Shown here in pieces: positions 1-7,864 of a stretch of 23,900 nt of DNA (position 1 is the first letter of the stretch; every line of letters starts with the position of its first letter). The position numbers and the translations under genes were made by a program. The notes under the pieces are model-generated. The model saw nothing but the letters and a program-made list of their open reading frames with translations. It was not told where the DNA came from and did not search any database. This stretch comes from a virus, in IMG/VR virus record IMGVR_UViG_3300029448_004109, positions 1 through 23,900 of that record. The stretch is one strand, 5' to 3'.

Positions 1-2
1 TT

Positions 3-374
3 AACGCTCCACTTGACTTAGTTAACCACTCCCGAGCAGCGTGTGATTGTGCAAAAGACATAGTTAAAAACATGGAGGCCTTAAATACAGAACTGCAAGC
101 TGAAGGACTACCTCCGATTGCAATTGGTATTGGGGTAAACACAGGTGAAGCTGTGATAGGAAACATGGGCAGCGAGTCACGGTTCGATTACACAGCTATA
201 GGAGATGCAGTTAATTGCGGTGCAAGACTTGAATCTGCAACTAAAGAAGCTGGTGTAGACATACTTATAGGTGAAAAAACTGAATCTTTATGCGGATATT
301 ACTTACAAGAACTAGATCCGATGCCTGTAAAAGGTAAGGCAAAACCTTTGAGAGTGTTTACATTTATGGAATAA
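3..374 (+). CDS. Class III adenylate/guanylate cyclase, C-terminal part (5' end outside window)
   Basis: The frame is open to the left edge, so only the last 123 residues are visible. Residues 1-5 (NAPLD) and the block GIGVNTGEAVIGNMGS (about 42-57), followed by YTAIGDAVNCGARLE (63-77), match the catalytic domain of bacterial class III nucleotide cyclases, especially the type often fused to CHASE2 sensors. The visible catalytic half looks intact. Asp68 lies at the position that favours ATP over GTP, and Asn71 and Arg75 match the conserved transition-state residues. The two metal-binding aspartates would lie in the unseen part. If complete, the enzyme would make cAMP from ATP. A phage-type membrane gene and an HNH-like gene follow on the same strand, so it appears to belong to the phage and not to flanking host DNA. 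Any sensor or membrane domain cannot be judged. The family call is strong; activity and use by the phage are inference. Confidence 0.85.
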   Translation, partial: NAPLDLVNHSRAACDCAKDIVKNMEALNTELQAEGLPPIAIGIGVNTGEAVIGNMGSESRFDYTAIGDAVNCGARLESATKEAGVDILIGEKTESLCGYYLQELDPMPVKGKAKPLRVFTFME

Positions 375-397
375 TGTAGGTAAGGAGGTAAAAACTT

Positions 398-559
398 ATG
401 CTATATATTAATATATTTATGTGGATAACATCTATTATTGCTATTGCGTCTTTGATTGCAGCAATTACACCAACTCCACAAGGAGATAAACTCTTAGCTA
501 AACTATACAAAGTCATAGATTTTCTGGCTTTAAATATAGGGAAAGCAAAGGAAAAGTAA
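398..559 (+). CDS. Small single-span membrane protein, 53 aa
   Basis: The start ATG follows a strong AGGAGG site (about 8 nt spacing). Residues 4-23 are hydrophobic and form one probable membrane segment. The tail has TPTPQGDKLLAKLYKVID followed by ALNIGKAK, a pattern I associate with small conserved phage membrane proteins of unknown or holin-like role. The stop codon directly abuts the GTG of the next gene, so the two are probably translated together. No lysis function can be assigned: a holin would usually sit beside an endolysin, and none is visible here. Confidence 0.7.
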   Translation: MLYINIFMWITSIIAIASLIAAITPTPQGDKLLAKLYKVIDFLALNIGKAKEK

Positions 560-811
560 GTGGCTAGAAATTACCGTAACGAGTACGATAAATATCAAGG
601 TAGTCCAGCTCAAAAAAAGAGACGGGCTATGCGTAACAAAGCCAGGCGGGCTGCGTTACGTGCTGGTACTGTTAAAAAAGGTGATGATAAAGACATACAT
701 CACAAAGATGGTAACCCGTTTAATAATGCAAAAAAGAATATTGCAGTACGACATAAGAGTCATAATAGATCTTTTGCACGTACAAAAACTGCTAGGAAGA
801 AACGGTCGTAG
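560..811 (+). CDS. Small basic HNH-like protein, 83 aa
   Basis: The gene starts at GTG immediately after the upstream stop, with AAGGA 7 nt before it. The first 45 residues are rich in Arg and Lys. Residues about 45-70 read DIHHKDGNPFNNAKKNIAVR and then HKSHNRS, which resembles the core of HNH endonucleases (His-His, Asp-Gly-Asn-Pro, Asn, His-Asn-Arg). It lacks the longer flanking regions of free-standing homing endonucleases, and similar short basic proteins are common in tailed phages. It may be a nuclease or only a DNA-binding protein. Its last 20 bp overlap, tail to tail, the end of the nuclease gene on the other strand. Confidence 0.65.
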   Translation: MARNYRNEYDKYQGSPAQKKRRAMRNKARRAALRAGTVKKGDDKDIHHKDGNPFNNAKKNIAVRHKSHNRSFARTKTARKKRS

Positions 812-1220
812 GGTCGAACTGACCTAATTCAATAAGTTTAGTTCTATTATTTAGATGTGCAGCTTCTACTGCAGCTTTGTTTTGTCCAAAATAAGGAACA
901 GCTAAGAACTTGTCGCACATAGCCTGGTTAATATCAACGCCGTCAACCACTACTGTGCCTAACACCCGCCCATACTTACCTTTAGAATCTTTAAGTTCAG
1001 TCCTTATAACGACAGAACCACTGCTAACAGCATCTGAAAGAAATTTGCCAGCCATTTTTCCACGAACTTTTTCGTCTTTGTCACGAGTACGTGACTCGGG
1101 AGTATCAATAGCATATAAACGCACCCTAGACTTATAAAGAATAGAAAAACCAAGATCGAGAACAACATCAATAGTGTCGCCGTCAACAACCCGTTCAACT
1201 GTGCAATTATATTCGTACAT
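792..1220 (-). CDS. Staphylococcal nuclease-like (thermonuclease) endonuclease, 142 aa
   Basis: The protein has the SNase fold signature. VVDGDTIDV (11-19) holds metal-binding Asp15, VRLYAIDTPE (33-42) holds Arg34, Asp39 and Glu42, and KYGRVLG (82-88) holds Arg85. These correspond to the catalytic Asp21, Arg35, Asp40, Glu43 and Arg87 of the Staphylococcus enzyme, so it should be an active calcium-dependent phosphodiesterase on DNA or RNA. There is no signal peptide, unlike the secreted bacterial enzymes, so it would act in the cytoplasm, perhaps in host DNA breakdown or nucleotide salvage. It is the last gene of the minus-strand replication operon. Its ATG directly follows the stop of the DUF3310 gene, with GGA as a weak ribosome site. 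Confidence 0.9.
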   Translation of the reverse strand: MYEYNCTVERVVDGDTIDVVLDLGFSILYKSRVRLYAIDTPESRTRDKDEKVRGKMAGKFLSDAVSSGSVVIRTELKDSKGKYGRVLGTVVVDGVDINQAMCDKFLAVPYFGQNKAAVEAAHLNNRTKLIELGQFDPTTVSS

Positions 1221-1439
1221 TTATTTTTCCAAGAAGGACTCTCTAAGCTTTGTAAGATACCAATTTGCTTTATCAAGATCCTCTTTTCCTCCTTTATGTT
1301 CGTATCTCCAAAGATACTTTAACATATTTCCTTTTAAATAGCCTCTAAAGGCCTCTTCTGACATAGATGCTTCTATTGCTTCTATACATTCTATTCCGCC
1401 ATCATTGTAATGTGGTGGACTGTTTACCATATCAACCAT
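1221..1439 (-). CDS. DUF3310 family phage protein, 72 aa
   Basis: The sequence runs VNSPPHYNDGGIECIEAIEA, then GYLKGNMLKYLWRYEHKGG and EDLDKANWYLTKL, the hallmark of DUF3310. These short phage proteins are sometimes annotated as nucleotide kinases, but I know of no firm biochemical role. The ATG at 1439 follows AGGAGG by 5 nt and lies 8 nt inside the end of the upstream nuclease gene, so translation is probably coupled. The HY-N motif and the helical KGNMLKYLWRY stretch are intact. Confidence 0.85.
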   Translation of the reverse strand: MVDMVNSPPHYNDGGIECIEAIEASMSEEAFRGYLKGNMLKYLWRYEHKGGKEDLDKANWYLTKLRESFLEK

Positions 1440-1902
1440 CAGTTCCTCCTAAACGTGCGTTTAATAAAAAGACTGCTTGTTTAAAATCCATAGCGTCTTC
1501 TAAAAATGTTTGTTTGGTATATTCGTTTACTTTGCCAAAGTTATAGCCCACTTGAACTACTTTATCTTCGCAACCTGCTAATACATACACGGACACCTGG
1601 TGATCTCGACGGTCTGTAAGCCAAATTTCTTGTTGTTTAGATAAGCCAAAGTTTATTTTAGACGTGTCTCTTGCCGGCAGCTTGGGTTTGTATTTGTATT
1701 CTACAAAGCACATTCCAGCAGGACCACTGTAGTAAACGTCAGGCACGCCCCCGTGATAAGGGTCGTTAATCTTCCACTTATAAATATTAGTAGAGAGCGC
1801 TTTGTTTACTTTATTAATAAAGCCTGTTTCATTCACAGGCTCAGCATAGCATAAAAAATACATACACGCCGCGACAGTATATGTCGCAGCATGTACGCAC
1901 AC
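1432..1902 (-). CDS. PD-(D/E)XK nuclease (VRR-NUC or Holliday-resolvase-like), 156 aa
   Basis: The core GGVPDVYY (51-58) followed by CFVEYKY (65-71) matches the catalytic Asp...Glu-x-Lys of the restriction-endonuclease fold (Asp55, Glu68, Lys70). Glu25 and Gln90 (LSKQQEIW) fit the helix Glu and later Gln of VRR-NUC-type phage nucleases. The likely role is cutting branched or damaged DNA during replication or recombination. The start is GTG at 1902, chosen because AGGAG lies 11 nt upstream; an in-frame GTG at residue 23 would begin nearer the conserved fold but has no ribosome site. A small inverted repeat (GCGACA/TGTCGC, 1871-1887) lies in codons 6-11. Confidence 0.7.
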   Translation of the reverse strand: MCVHAATYTVAACMYFLCYAEPVNETGFINKVNKALSTNIYKWKINDPYHGGVPDVYYSGPAGMCFVEYKYKPKLPARDTSKINFGLSKQQEIWLTDRRDHQVSVYVLAGCEDKVVQVGYNFGKVNEYTKQTFLEDAMDFKQAVFLLNARLGGTDG

Positions 1903-1908
1903 AGTTAT

Positions 1909-2595
1909 TTAGGCTCCTGTGTTACCTGATACACCCTTGTAGACTTTTTTAGCTATTTCGTAGTCATCATCTGTAACCCAACCTTCTTTCATAACACTGA
2001 GGTTTTGAAATGGTTGTCCAGCTCTATTCTGGGTTTTTACAGAAGAGACTTTCCACAACGTAGAAAATCTGTCGCCGCCAAGCTGAGCAATCTGCGTGTT
2101 CCATTCACGAGATACTCTCAACTTAGAAGATGCAAAGTCCATTAAAAATGGTGTTGATTCCATTTCTCCTGTTGTTGCATCTTTGCGAATCAATAAGTGA
2201 GACTGAGTTTGGATTATTTCGTAATCATTGGGGCTACCATCTTGGTTCCCAATCATTTCATCCGCATCAGCTCTTGACGCACAACTAGCTACAAGGCCAC
2301 CACCTTTTTCACGTTTTCTCCAAACGACAAAGTCTTCAGTAAAATGTACGTTAATAACGTATATTTCTGTACCGTAGATTTCGTTGGTCACCGTGTTTAA
2401 CAAATCACCAGGCTTAGCTCCTTCAACGTATGCATCGTGACTTTCGTCAACTTCGCTATTCATTTGTTGAAGTAGTTTTACCCTGGGGGTTTGTAGGTGT
2501 TGGGTGGAAACATTTTCGTTTCCAAGGCCCGCAGACTCTTTAACATGCGCAGGCACGTTAGCAGAGACTAGGGATACAGCTTTTGATTCAGCCAT
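1909..2595 (-). CDS. Conserved phage replication-operon protein, possibly ssDNA-binding, 228 aa
   Basis: No catalytic motif is visible. The middle (about 35-75) has TPRVKLLQQMNSEVDE followed by GAKPGDLLNTVTNEIYG, a pattern I recall from phage proteins beside polymerases and nucleases, some annotated as ssDNA-binding. Later parts look beta-rich with aromatic residues (VVWRKREKGGG, STLWKVSS), which would suit an OB-like fold, but the acidic C-terminal tail typical of gp2.5-type SSBs is absent: it ends SGNTGA. The gene sits among helicase, primase and nuclease genes and has a GGAAGG site before the ATG. The SSB role is a guess from position; the open reading frame is secure. Confidence 0.6.
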   Translation of the reverse strand: MAESKAVSLVSANVPAHVKESAGLGNENVSTQHLQTPRVKLLQQMNSEVDESHDAYVEGAKPGDLLNTVTNEIYGTEIYVINVHFTEDFVVWRKREKGGGLVASCASRADADEMIGNQDGSPNDYEIIQTQSHLLIRKDATTGEMESTPFLMDFASSKLRVSREWNTQIAQLGGDRFSTLWKVSSVKTQNRAGQPFQNLSVMKEGWVTDDDYEIAKKVYKGVSGNTGA

Positions 2596-2625
2596 CGTTC
2601 ACCTTCCTTCTTTCATGGTTAATGT

Positions 2626-3003
2626 TTACTTACTGCGATAGTTAATCTTAGTAAGCTCCGTAGACTTAACTCCTGGGACAGAACCGTCCAGTTGTAAAGC
2701 CTCTCTAAATGAAGTAGCCGACATACGTTTTTGCAATAACTCAAACCGACCAGTGTCGATTATGTGTTTATGCAACACGTCCCAGTCTTCTACAGTAGGT
2801 ACAACATCTATTTTCTTAGAAATTGTACATACATCACTCGCAATCTGGTCGAGACCTTGCTCTTCCATTTTGTAAATGATTTCACTATCGAGATCGTTTT
2901 GACGTAACTTAAGGACCTTTTCCTGTTCTTGTAAAGATTTAATATCTTTACGTACAGAGGACAGCTCATCCATAAGTTGGTTCAAATTCTTTTTTTCTTC
3001 CAT
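2626..3003 (-). CDS. Coiled-coil phage protein of unknown function, 125 aa
   Basis: Residues 1-50 form a strong heptad-like coiled coil (LNQLMDELSSVRKDIKSLQ and onward). A short globular part follows and ends VPGVKSTELTKINYRSK. This architecture, an N-terminal coiled coil and a C-terminal G-V-[KE] motif with a basic end, is common in small proteins of phage replication regions, but I know no function. The ribosome site AGGAG lies 7 nt before the ATG, and the gene follows the helicase by 10 bp. A role as partner or regulator of the neighbouring helicase or nuclease is possible but unsupported. Confidence 0.6.
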   Translation of the reverse strand: MEEKKNLNQLMDELSSVRKDIKSLQEQEKVLKLRQNDLDSEIIYKMEEQGLDQIASDVCTISKKIDVVPTVEDWDVLHKHIIDTGRFELLQKRMSATSFREALQLDGSVPGVKSTELTKINYRSK

Positions 3004-3013
3004 AACAATTCTC

Positions 3014-4360
3014 CTAATTGTTTAATTTATTTAAAATGTGGAGAAGATTCTCCATCTTGCCTAATTTCCCATTAAGCTTTTCATACACTGTTTCTTCCCA
3101 GGTATTACGTGCTGCAATAAGAATAGTTTCAGTTTTACTAGTTTGACCTGACCTATGTATACGTCGGTTAAACTGCTGAAAATGTTCTGCATTGTAAGTG
3201 GGACTACACCAAATGCAGGTTGTAGCTTTAGTTAGTGTAAGACCATGACTCGCAGATTGAGGATGAGCAAACAATACTTTTATCTGCCCGGCCTGAAATC
3301 TTTGTACGATATCAACACGTTTTTGTGGGTTAGTTTCACCATCAATAATTTCGTACGTATAGCCACGTTTGTCAGCTAATGCAGTCAAAGCATTACGTTC
3401 ATGTCGCCAATTGAATGCAACAAGACTGTGTTTGCGTACTTCTAATAGATCCATAATCATGTCGTAGCGTTGCTGGTGGATGTATTTAGCATCACCTTGC
3501 TCGTCATACACAGCTCCAGAAACTAATTGCAGTAACTTTTTAACACGAGCGCCGGCGTTAACTGCGTTAATAGTTCCTTGTTTTGTGTACAAGACAGACT
3601 CTTCAGAGAGCGTTTTGTACATTTTTTGCACAGCAGGTGTTAGATCTGTATGCATTACACGAGTTACGTTATCTGGTAAATCAATGCAATCTTCTAAAGC
3701 ATAACGAACATTAATATCGTTTAGTTGGTGTGCTACTGTTTCTTCAATACCTGGTTTGTCTATCCATTCATTAGCAAAGCCATTGAACTTAGGAGTACAT
3801 ACTTGGTTACGAAAACTGTAGTAGCGAGTGCCTAAACGTTGCCCGTCATCTACACAAAGTGTTGGATGCCAGACATCTATAATGCTATTAGTATTAGGAG
3901 TACCAGACATAAACACCCTGGTATCAAACTGTGACACAATCTTTCTAAGGTTTTTGGATCGTTTAGAATCTTTGTTCTTAAAGGCTGTGAATTCATCAAC
4001 CACCAACGTATTGAATCGGTCAAGTAACGATGGATCTTTTGATAGGTAGTTAACAGCTTCGAAATTAGTAATGACCATGTCAAGTTCTTGGTCAGCGAAT
4101 ATTTTCTGGCGGTTCTTAGCATAAGCTACTCCATAAGTAAGGTTGGGTTGAAACTTTTTAATATCATCTACCCAAGCAGCTTCTAAAATAGATAGCGGTG
4201 CTATGACTAAGGTCACACTTTTAGTTTGCACTAAAGCGTCTAACACAGAACGTGTTTTACCTGTGCCAGGGTCCGATGTAATAAGACATCGAGGGTTGTT
4301 TAGAATAAAGTTTGTGGTGTCAGTTTGATGCGCATAGGCGGGCGGTGAATCTAATTTCAT
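3014..4360 (-). CDS. SNF2-like superfamily 2 helicase/ATPase, 448 aa
   Basis: The motifs occur in order: Walker A SDPGTGKT (29-36), motif Ia IAPLSILEAAW (53-63), motif II DEFT (122-125) in place of DEAH, motif III SGTP (152-155), and motif VI QFNRRIHRSGQ (396-406), preceded by SHGLTLTKA (371-379). The HRSGQ ending is typical of the SNF2/RapA branch. Members use ATP to translocate on double-stranded DNA or remodel replication intermediates. In phages a compact SNF2 helicase beside a RecB-like nuclease and primase is a common arrangement. The start has AGGA 6 nt upstream, supplied by the last copy of a small tandem repeat between this gene and the nuclease gene. Confidence 0.9.
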   Translation of the reverse strand: MKLDSPPAYAHQTDTTNFILNNPRCLITSDPGTGKTRSVLDALVQTKSVTLVIAPLSILEAAWVDDIKKFQPNLTYGVAYAKNRQKIFADQELDMVITNFEAVNYLSKDPSLLDRFNTLVVDEFTAFKNKDSKRSKNLRKIVSQFDTRVFMSGTPNTNSIIDVWHPTLCVDDGQRLGTRYYSFRNQVCTPKFNGFANEWIDKPGIEETVAHQLNDINVRYALEDCIDLPDNVTRVMHTDLTPAVQKMYKTLSEESVLYTKQGTINAVNAGARVKKLLQLVSGAVYDEQGDAKYIHQQRYDMIMDLLEVRKHSLVAFNWRHERNALTALADKRGYTYEIIDGETNPQKRVDIVQRFQAGQIKVLFAHPQSASHGLTLTKATTCIWCSPTYNAEHFQQFNRRIHRSGQTSKTETILIAARNTWEETVYEKLNGKLGKMENLLHILNKLNN

Positions 4361-4361
4361 A

Positions 4362-4407
4362 TTTAATCCTGTATTTATTATTTAATTCTGTATTTAATTC
4401 TGTATTT
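4362..4407 (-). repeat. Three 15-bp repeats upstream of the helicase gene
   Basis: In the 63-bp gap between the RecB-like nuclease and helicase genes, the plus-strand unit TTTAATTCTGTATTT occurs at 4381-4395 and 4393-4407 (overlapping by 3 bp), and as TTTAATCCTGTATTT at 4362-4376. Read on the transcribed minus strand, the units are AAATACAG(A/G)ATTAAA. Only the copy nearest the start carries the GGA that serves as ribosome-binding site. It may be a regulatory leader or slippage-prone AT-rich DNA. Confidence 0.7.
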
Positions 4408-4423
4408 ATCATTTAATTATACT

Positions 4424-5179
4424 TTATTTAATAGCGTGCTGACAAGCTGGGTCATCTCCTTCTTTATAAGAACACCACTTACAATTGTAATTGGAGGGGT
4501 TAGGAGGAAACTTAGTAGCAGTAGTCATAGCTACAGCTCGCTGATGGAGTTTAGGCATAAACAACATCGCTTCATCTCTAGTATAAGCTTGCACTGTAGT
4601 TTCGTTTTGATCTAAATACCACAACTCTGTTTGTACGTGTTGTAGATCTGGGTATCTAAAAAAACTACCGATTGCATAAGTTAATGCTTGCTGTGCGTGT
4701 GCTATCTCATTACCAAACTTTTTACCTGTTTTGTAATCAATAACGCGTGCTGATGTATCAGTTTCATGGACCATAGCATCTAATTTAATACGTGCCCAGG
4801 TCTCTGGTACTAACCAACCACAAGGTTCCCAATCAACTGTAAATCCCCAGTCGCCTTCAAGTTCTACTTTAGCTTCTATATACAGCTCTCGTAGTATTTT
4901 AAATTGACTCTCGAATTTTTTTAACTCTAAAGGAAACTCACCTAACGTACCGTTAACATAGTCTTCTGCTTTTTGGTGTATTTCACTACCACGTGCTGCA
5001 GCAGGGCCAAAGTTTTCTTGTATGCGTTTAACTTTAGAGATGTAACTACGATAAGCGCAGCTCTCAAATGTTTTTAAAGTCGAGTGTGACCAGGCTGGTA
5101 TGAGTCCCAACTCTTTTGGGGCGTCCGTTGCTATTACGTTCTCTAGATCTGGACGCTTGTCTTGTACAAGCTTTGACAT
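4424..5179 (-). CDS. RecB/Cas4-like PD-(D/E)XK exonuclease with iron-sulfur cysteines, 251 aa
   Basis: The motifs of the PDDEXK_1 family are present: RGSEIH (63-68, motif I His68), KLDAMV with Asp134, VIDYKTGKK with Asp148 and Lys150, and QQALTYA (163-169, the QxxxY motif). Four cysteines (Cys41, then Cys233, Cys236 and Cys246) are placed as in Cas4/AddB-type nucleases that bind a 4Fe-4S cluster. The enzyme probably degrades DNA ends during recombination or replication and would act with the adjacent helicase. The 251-residue length is typical for free-standing phage members. It sits 3 bp after the primase gene. Nuclease class is secure; polarity and partner are inferred. Confidence 0.88.
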   Translation of the reverse strand: MSKLVQDKRPDLENVIATDAPKELGLIPAWSHSTLKTFESCAYRSYISKVKRIQENFGPAAARGSEIHQKAEDYVNGTLGEFPLELKKFESQFKILRELYIEAKVELEGDWGFTVDWEPCGWLVPETWARIKLDAMVHETDTSARVIDYKTGKKFGNEIAHAQQALTYAIGSFFRYPDLQHVQTELWYLDQNETTVQAYTRDEAMLFMPKLHQRAVAMTTATKFPPNPSNYNCKWCSYKEGDDPACQHAIK

Positions 5180-5182
5180 AGT

Positions 5183-7663
5183 TTAATGTGTAGCCATATT
5201 CCTAGTAAGTTCCATGTCTTTCTTGTCAAAATGTTCGTCAAGTAAAGACTCTTTTACCTCTTTATCTAAGACCCAAGTGATTAATATACCTCTTGGAGCT
5301 GACTTGTTTTCACCTTCACCCATTCTTTTACGGGTTGTTGTGATACTTAATCGGCTCATAGCCTTAGTAAAGTCTCTTGTAGATAACACTTTTTTGTTAT
5401 CTGTTAATACATCATACACGACTTTCATGTGTTGCATAGGGATTATAAGTTCTTGACCTGACGCTGCAATCCAATTTTTTATGTAGCGTTGTGCTGTACT
5501 TATTCCCCCGGCGTCAAATGTGTTTGTAAGCGGTATATCTAAAATCTCTACAAAGTATTCTAAGTTGTTGAGTTTTATAGCGTTTGCAAATTCTTCTAGT
5601 ACTGACATGCTGACTAACTTCATGTCTCGTTTAGCATCATTATCTAATGCTGTGTGAGCCATACGTTCATCAACTTGGAACTTTTCTAGTAAACCAGAAA
5701 ACATGTACAGTTCTTTATCCAGATCTTCCAGACGTGTAAGTAACTCAGGGAATGTTTTATCTAACTTACGTTCTTGCCTGGGGGCTACGTTGTAACGTCT
5801 GTCGCCATCTTCTATTTTGACAGCGTCAGCTCTGTTAGTAAGAAATAAGAAATTACAAAAGCTAGGCAACTCTACTTGGTTAGCACGCATAGCACGCACT
5901 GTTAATGTTGGTTCTGTAATTTGATGCTTTAGCTTGTCTGCCATACGTCCTATGTTACCTGAGTCTCCCATTCGGAATTCATCAACTACTAGGAACAAGG
6001 CCATACGCATGTATAAATTAAATTGTTCTTCTATATTTTCTAACGAACGCATAGGAACTTGTGCATCACCAAACAAAGGTTTTAGTATTTTATGTACAAA
6101 CAAACCTTTACCCGTGCCCGGTACACCTGTAAGTATCCATGCAGTCATAGTCTTTTGTTTTTTCTGATAGATGTATGCAAGCCAGTTAACAAAGTGTTCT
6201 GTTTCTGTTACACCACCACCGAGAATCTGTTGAATAAGCTTGTACGTTAGAGGTACATACTTTTTAAAATTCTCTGACTCTCCATACTTTACTTCTGGTA
6301 AATCTTGTTCTGCAGCTAACATGTATTGTGTTTTTCTAAACAAGTTTACATAGTACGGAGCTTTCTCCATCTCTATACCTTTACCTGATGCTGGATCGAA
6401 CACTACTTGTGCGTCCGGAACAAAGTCTGGCATAGGACGATTGTGAGTACGCATAAACCCTTCAAGAGATCCTTTTTGTGTAGGTGTAAGTGGAAAGTCA
6501 TCAGTAAACTGTTGCTTACCCTTATCAAATACGCCGTTGTAAAAAGTATCTGTGTAGTAATCTCTAAGAACTACTGGTCTTGCGTCTTTTCCGCCTTCCA
6601 TTGCTTCAGCAAACGTATCGAATACGCTTTTGTAGAAGTCTGGATCTGCTTTCTGTATTTCAAATACAGGCTCACCTTTAAAATTGTACATATAGTGAGG
6701 GTTGGATAAAATAAAATAATAGGCACCGCTATCTCCTCCGTTTATATTGCAGTTAACATAAGGTTCACTAACCCTGCAAACTTCAATAGTCATTCTGTCA
6801 GGGTTCTGTAGAACTTCTTGAGACTCGCCTCCTATATTAACTGTAGTAACACGTTCGGCTTTCTTAGTAAGTCCTGCTTTTTTTCGTAAACCATCTTTTA
6901 TTTGTACACCTAAATTGTGTACTTTCTCAGGATTAACATCCTTAAGTAATGGAACTATGTCCACGGTCGGTTGACCACGAGTGATACATACAAACCTGTC
7001 TCCCGAGATTGGGTCTTGTAAACCCACAAACTTAGGTGGCGCTATGTAAATTAACTTTGAGTTATCAGCAAGACTGACATCTAAAGGAAATGCTAAACTC
7101 TGACCGTTGGCTGAAAGATTTAATTGATTAGCAAGAAAATCTATTTCGTAATTTAAAGTTCTAAACCACTCTTTTAATACTTTTGGATACACAGGGTATT
7201 TAAGTAAAAAGAACAGATGCATAGAAACTTTGTTACCTTTTAAGCCCAGGGACGCAGATGCTTGTGCAATGTAACTTACATCCTGAAACTCCGGGGGCAA
7301 ATATGTAACGAACTGCTCAGCAATAGTTTGTATATCAAACTCGCTAAGTGTTGATTTAGTAGATGATATTGGGAATTCAATACCATCTAAATCTAATACT
7401 AACAGGTCTGTTTGAGCAGCTCTGTCTGTGAGCATTGCTCTTGATTCGTTTTTTAACTTACGTTTAAGAAGCCCTTTGTGTAACGCGGCCCCTTGTTTTG
7501 AATATTGTTTTAATAAATCAAAGAACTCTTGAAATCCTTCTTCTGTTTTATCAAACTTGTGGTGATGTGATGTAAACTTTTTTACCAGTGGGTAAGGTTT
7601 TTTACCTTCTAACGATATCTCTTTGACTAATCGTTGTTTAGCCTTAAGAAAAACAACTTCCAT
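5183..7663 (-). CDS. Primase-helicase (AEP-like primase plus SF3 helicase, DUF5906/P4 type), 826 aa
   Basis: The C-terminal half is a superfamily 3 helicase: Walker A GVPGTGKG (513-520), Walker B FLVVDE (557-562), sensor FLTN (607-610) and probable arginine finger DGDRRY (619-624). The N-terminal third looks like an archaeo-eukaryotic primase: LVLDLDG (88-94, acidic pair), SMHLFFLL (147-154, His149) and a later Asp195/Asp200 before KLIYIAP. Fusing primase to SF3 helicase is characteristic of P4-like and many marine phage replication proteins. It would unwind the fork and prime synthesis for the DNA polymerase encoded upstream. The ATG follows GGGAG by about 8 nt, 15 bp after csrA. The primase call rests on few motifs; the helicase is firm. 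Confidence 0.88.
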   Translation of the reverse strand: MEVVFLKAKQRLVKEISLEGKKPYPLVKKFTSHHHKFDKTEEGFQEFFDLLKQYSKQGAALHKGLLKRKLKNESRAMLTDRAAQTDLLVLDLDGIEFPISSTKSTLSEFDIQTIAEQFVTYLPPEFQDVSYIAQASASLGLKGNKVSMHLFFLLKYPVYPKVLKEWFRTLNYEIDFLANQLNLSANGQSLAFPLDVSLADNSKLIYIAPPKFVGLQDPISGDRFVCITRGQPTVDIVPLLKDVNPEKVHNLGVQIKDGLRKKAGLTKKAERVTTVNIGGESQEVLQNPDRMTIEVCRVSEPYVNCNINGGDSGAYYFILSNPHYMYNFKGEPVFEIQKADPDFYKSVFDTFAEAMEGGKDARPVVLRDYYTDTFYNGVFDKGKQQFTDDFPLTPTQKGSLEGFMRTHNRPMPDFVPDAQVVFDPASGKGIEMEKAPYYVNLFRKTQYMLAAEQDLPEVKYGESENFKKYVPLTYKLIQQILGGGVTETEHFVNWLAYIYQKKQKTMTAWILTGVPGTGKGLFVHKILKPLFGDAQVPMRSLENIEEQFNLYMRMALFLVVDEFRMGDSGNIGRMADKLKHQITEPTLTVRAMRANQVELPSFCNFLFLTNRADAVKIEDGDRRYNVAPRQERKLDKTFPELLTRLEDLDKELYMFSGLLEKFQVDERMAHTALDNDAKRDMKLVSMSVLEEFANAIKLNNLEYFVEILDIPLTNTFDAGGISTAQRYIKNWIAASGQELIIPMQHMKVVYDVLTDNKKVLSTRDFTKAMSRLSITTTRKRMGEGENKSAPRGILITWVLDKEVKESLLDEHFDKKDMELTRNMATH

Positions 7664-7678
7664 AATTTAACTCCCTCT

Positions 7679-7864
7679 TCATTTATTCTTTTCATAAACT
7701 TCCTTTCGGTCGATTCTAATATTAGTGTCAGCTTCAAAAGCTAACTTAACCTGTTTAATGCCAAGAGAGGTAACAACAATCTCACACAAGATAACGTCTG
7801 GTGCGTCTTTATCATAAATAACTATGCACTCCTGTTTCTTTCTCGTTAGTATAAGATTGCTCAT
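7679..7864 (-). CDS. csrA: CsrA-like RNA-binding global regulator, 61 aa
   Basis: The protein begins SNLILTRKKQECIVIYDKD and ends with IRIDRKEVYEKNK, matching CsrA/RsmA at both RNA-contact strands: the N-terminal LILTR and the C-terminal arginine of IDRKEVY (Arg53, equivalent to E. coli Arg44). The centre (VVTSLGIKQVKLAFEAD) follows the usual beta strands, with an insertion of a few residues after the first strand (about 18-26). CsrA dimers bind GGA in hairpin loops of messenger RNAs and change translation or stability. The ATG directly follows the polymerase stop (TAAATG) without a clear ribosome site, so translation probably depends on reinitiation. Two GGA-loop hairpins occur elsewhere in the window (17259-17279 and 18359-18379). 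Confidence 0.85.
   Translation of the reverse strand: MSNLILTRKKQECIVIYDKDAPDVILCEIVVTSLGIKQVKLAFEADTNIRIDRKEVYEKNK

Noticed and set aside
1004-1276. A 90-aa minus-strand membrane protein
   Set aside because: It is an alternative frame within the SNase and DUF3310 genes, both of which are recognised families.
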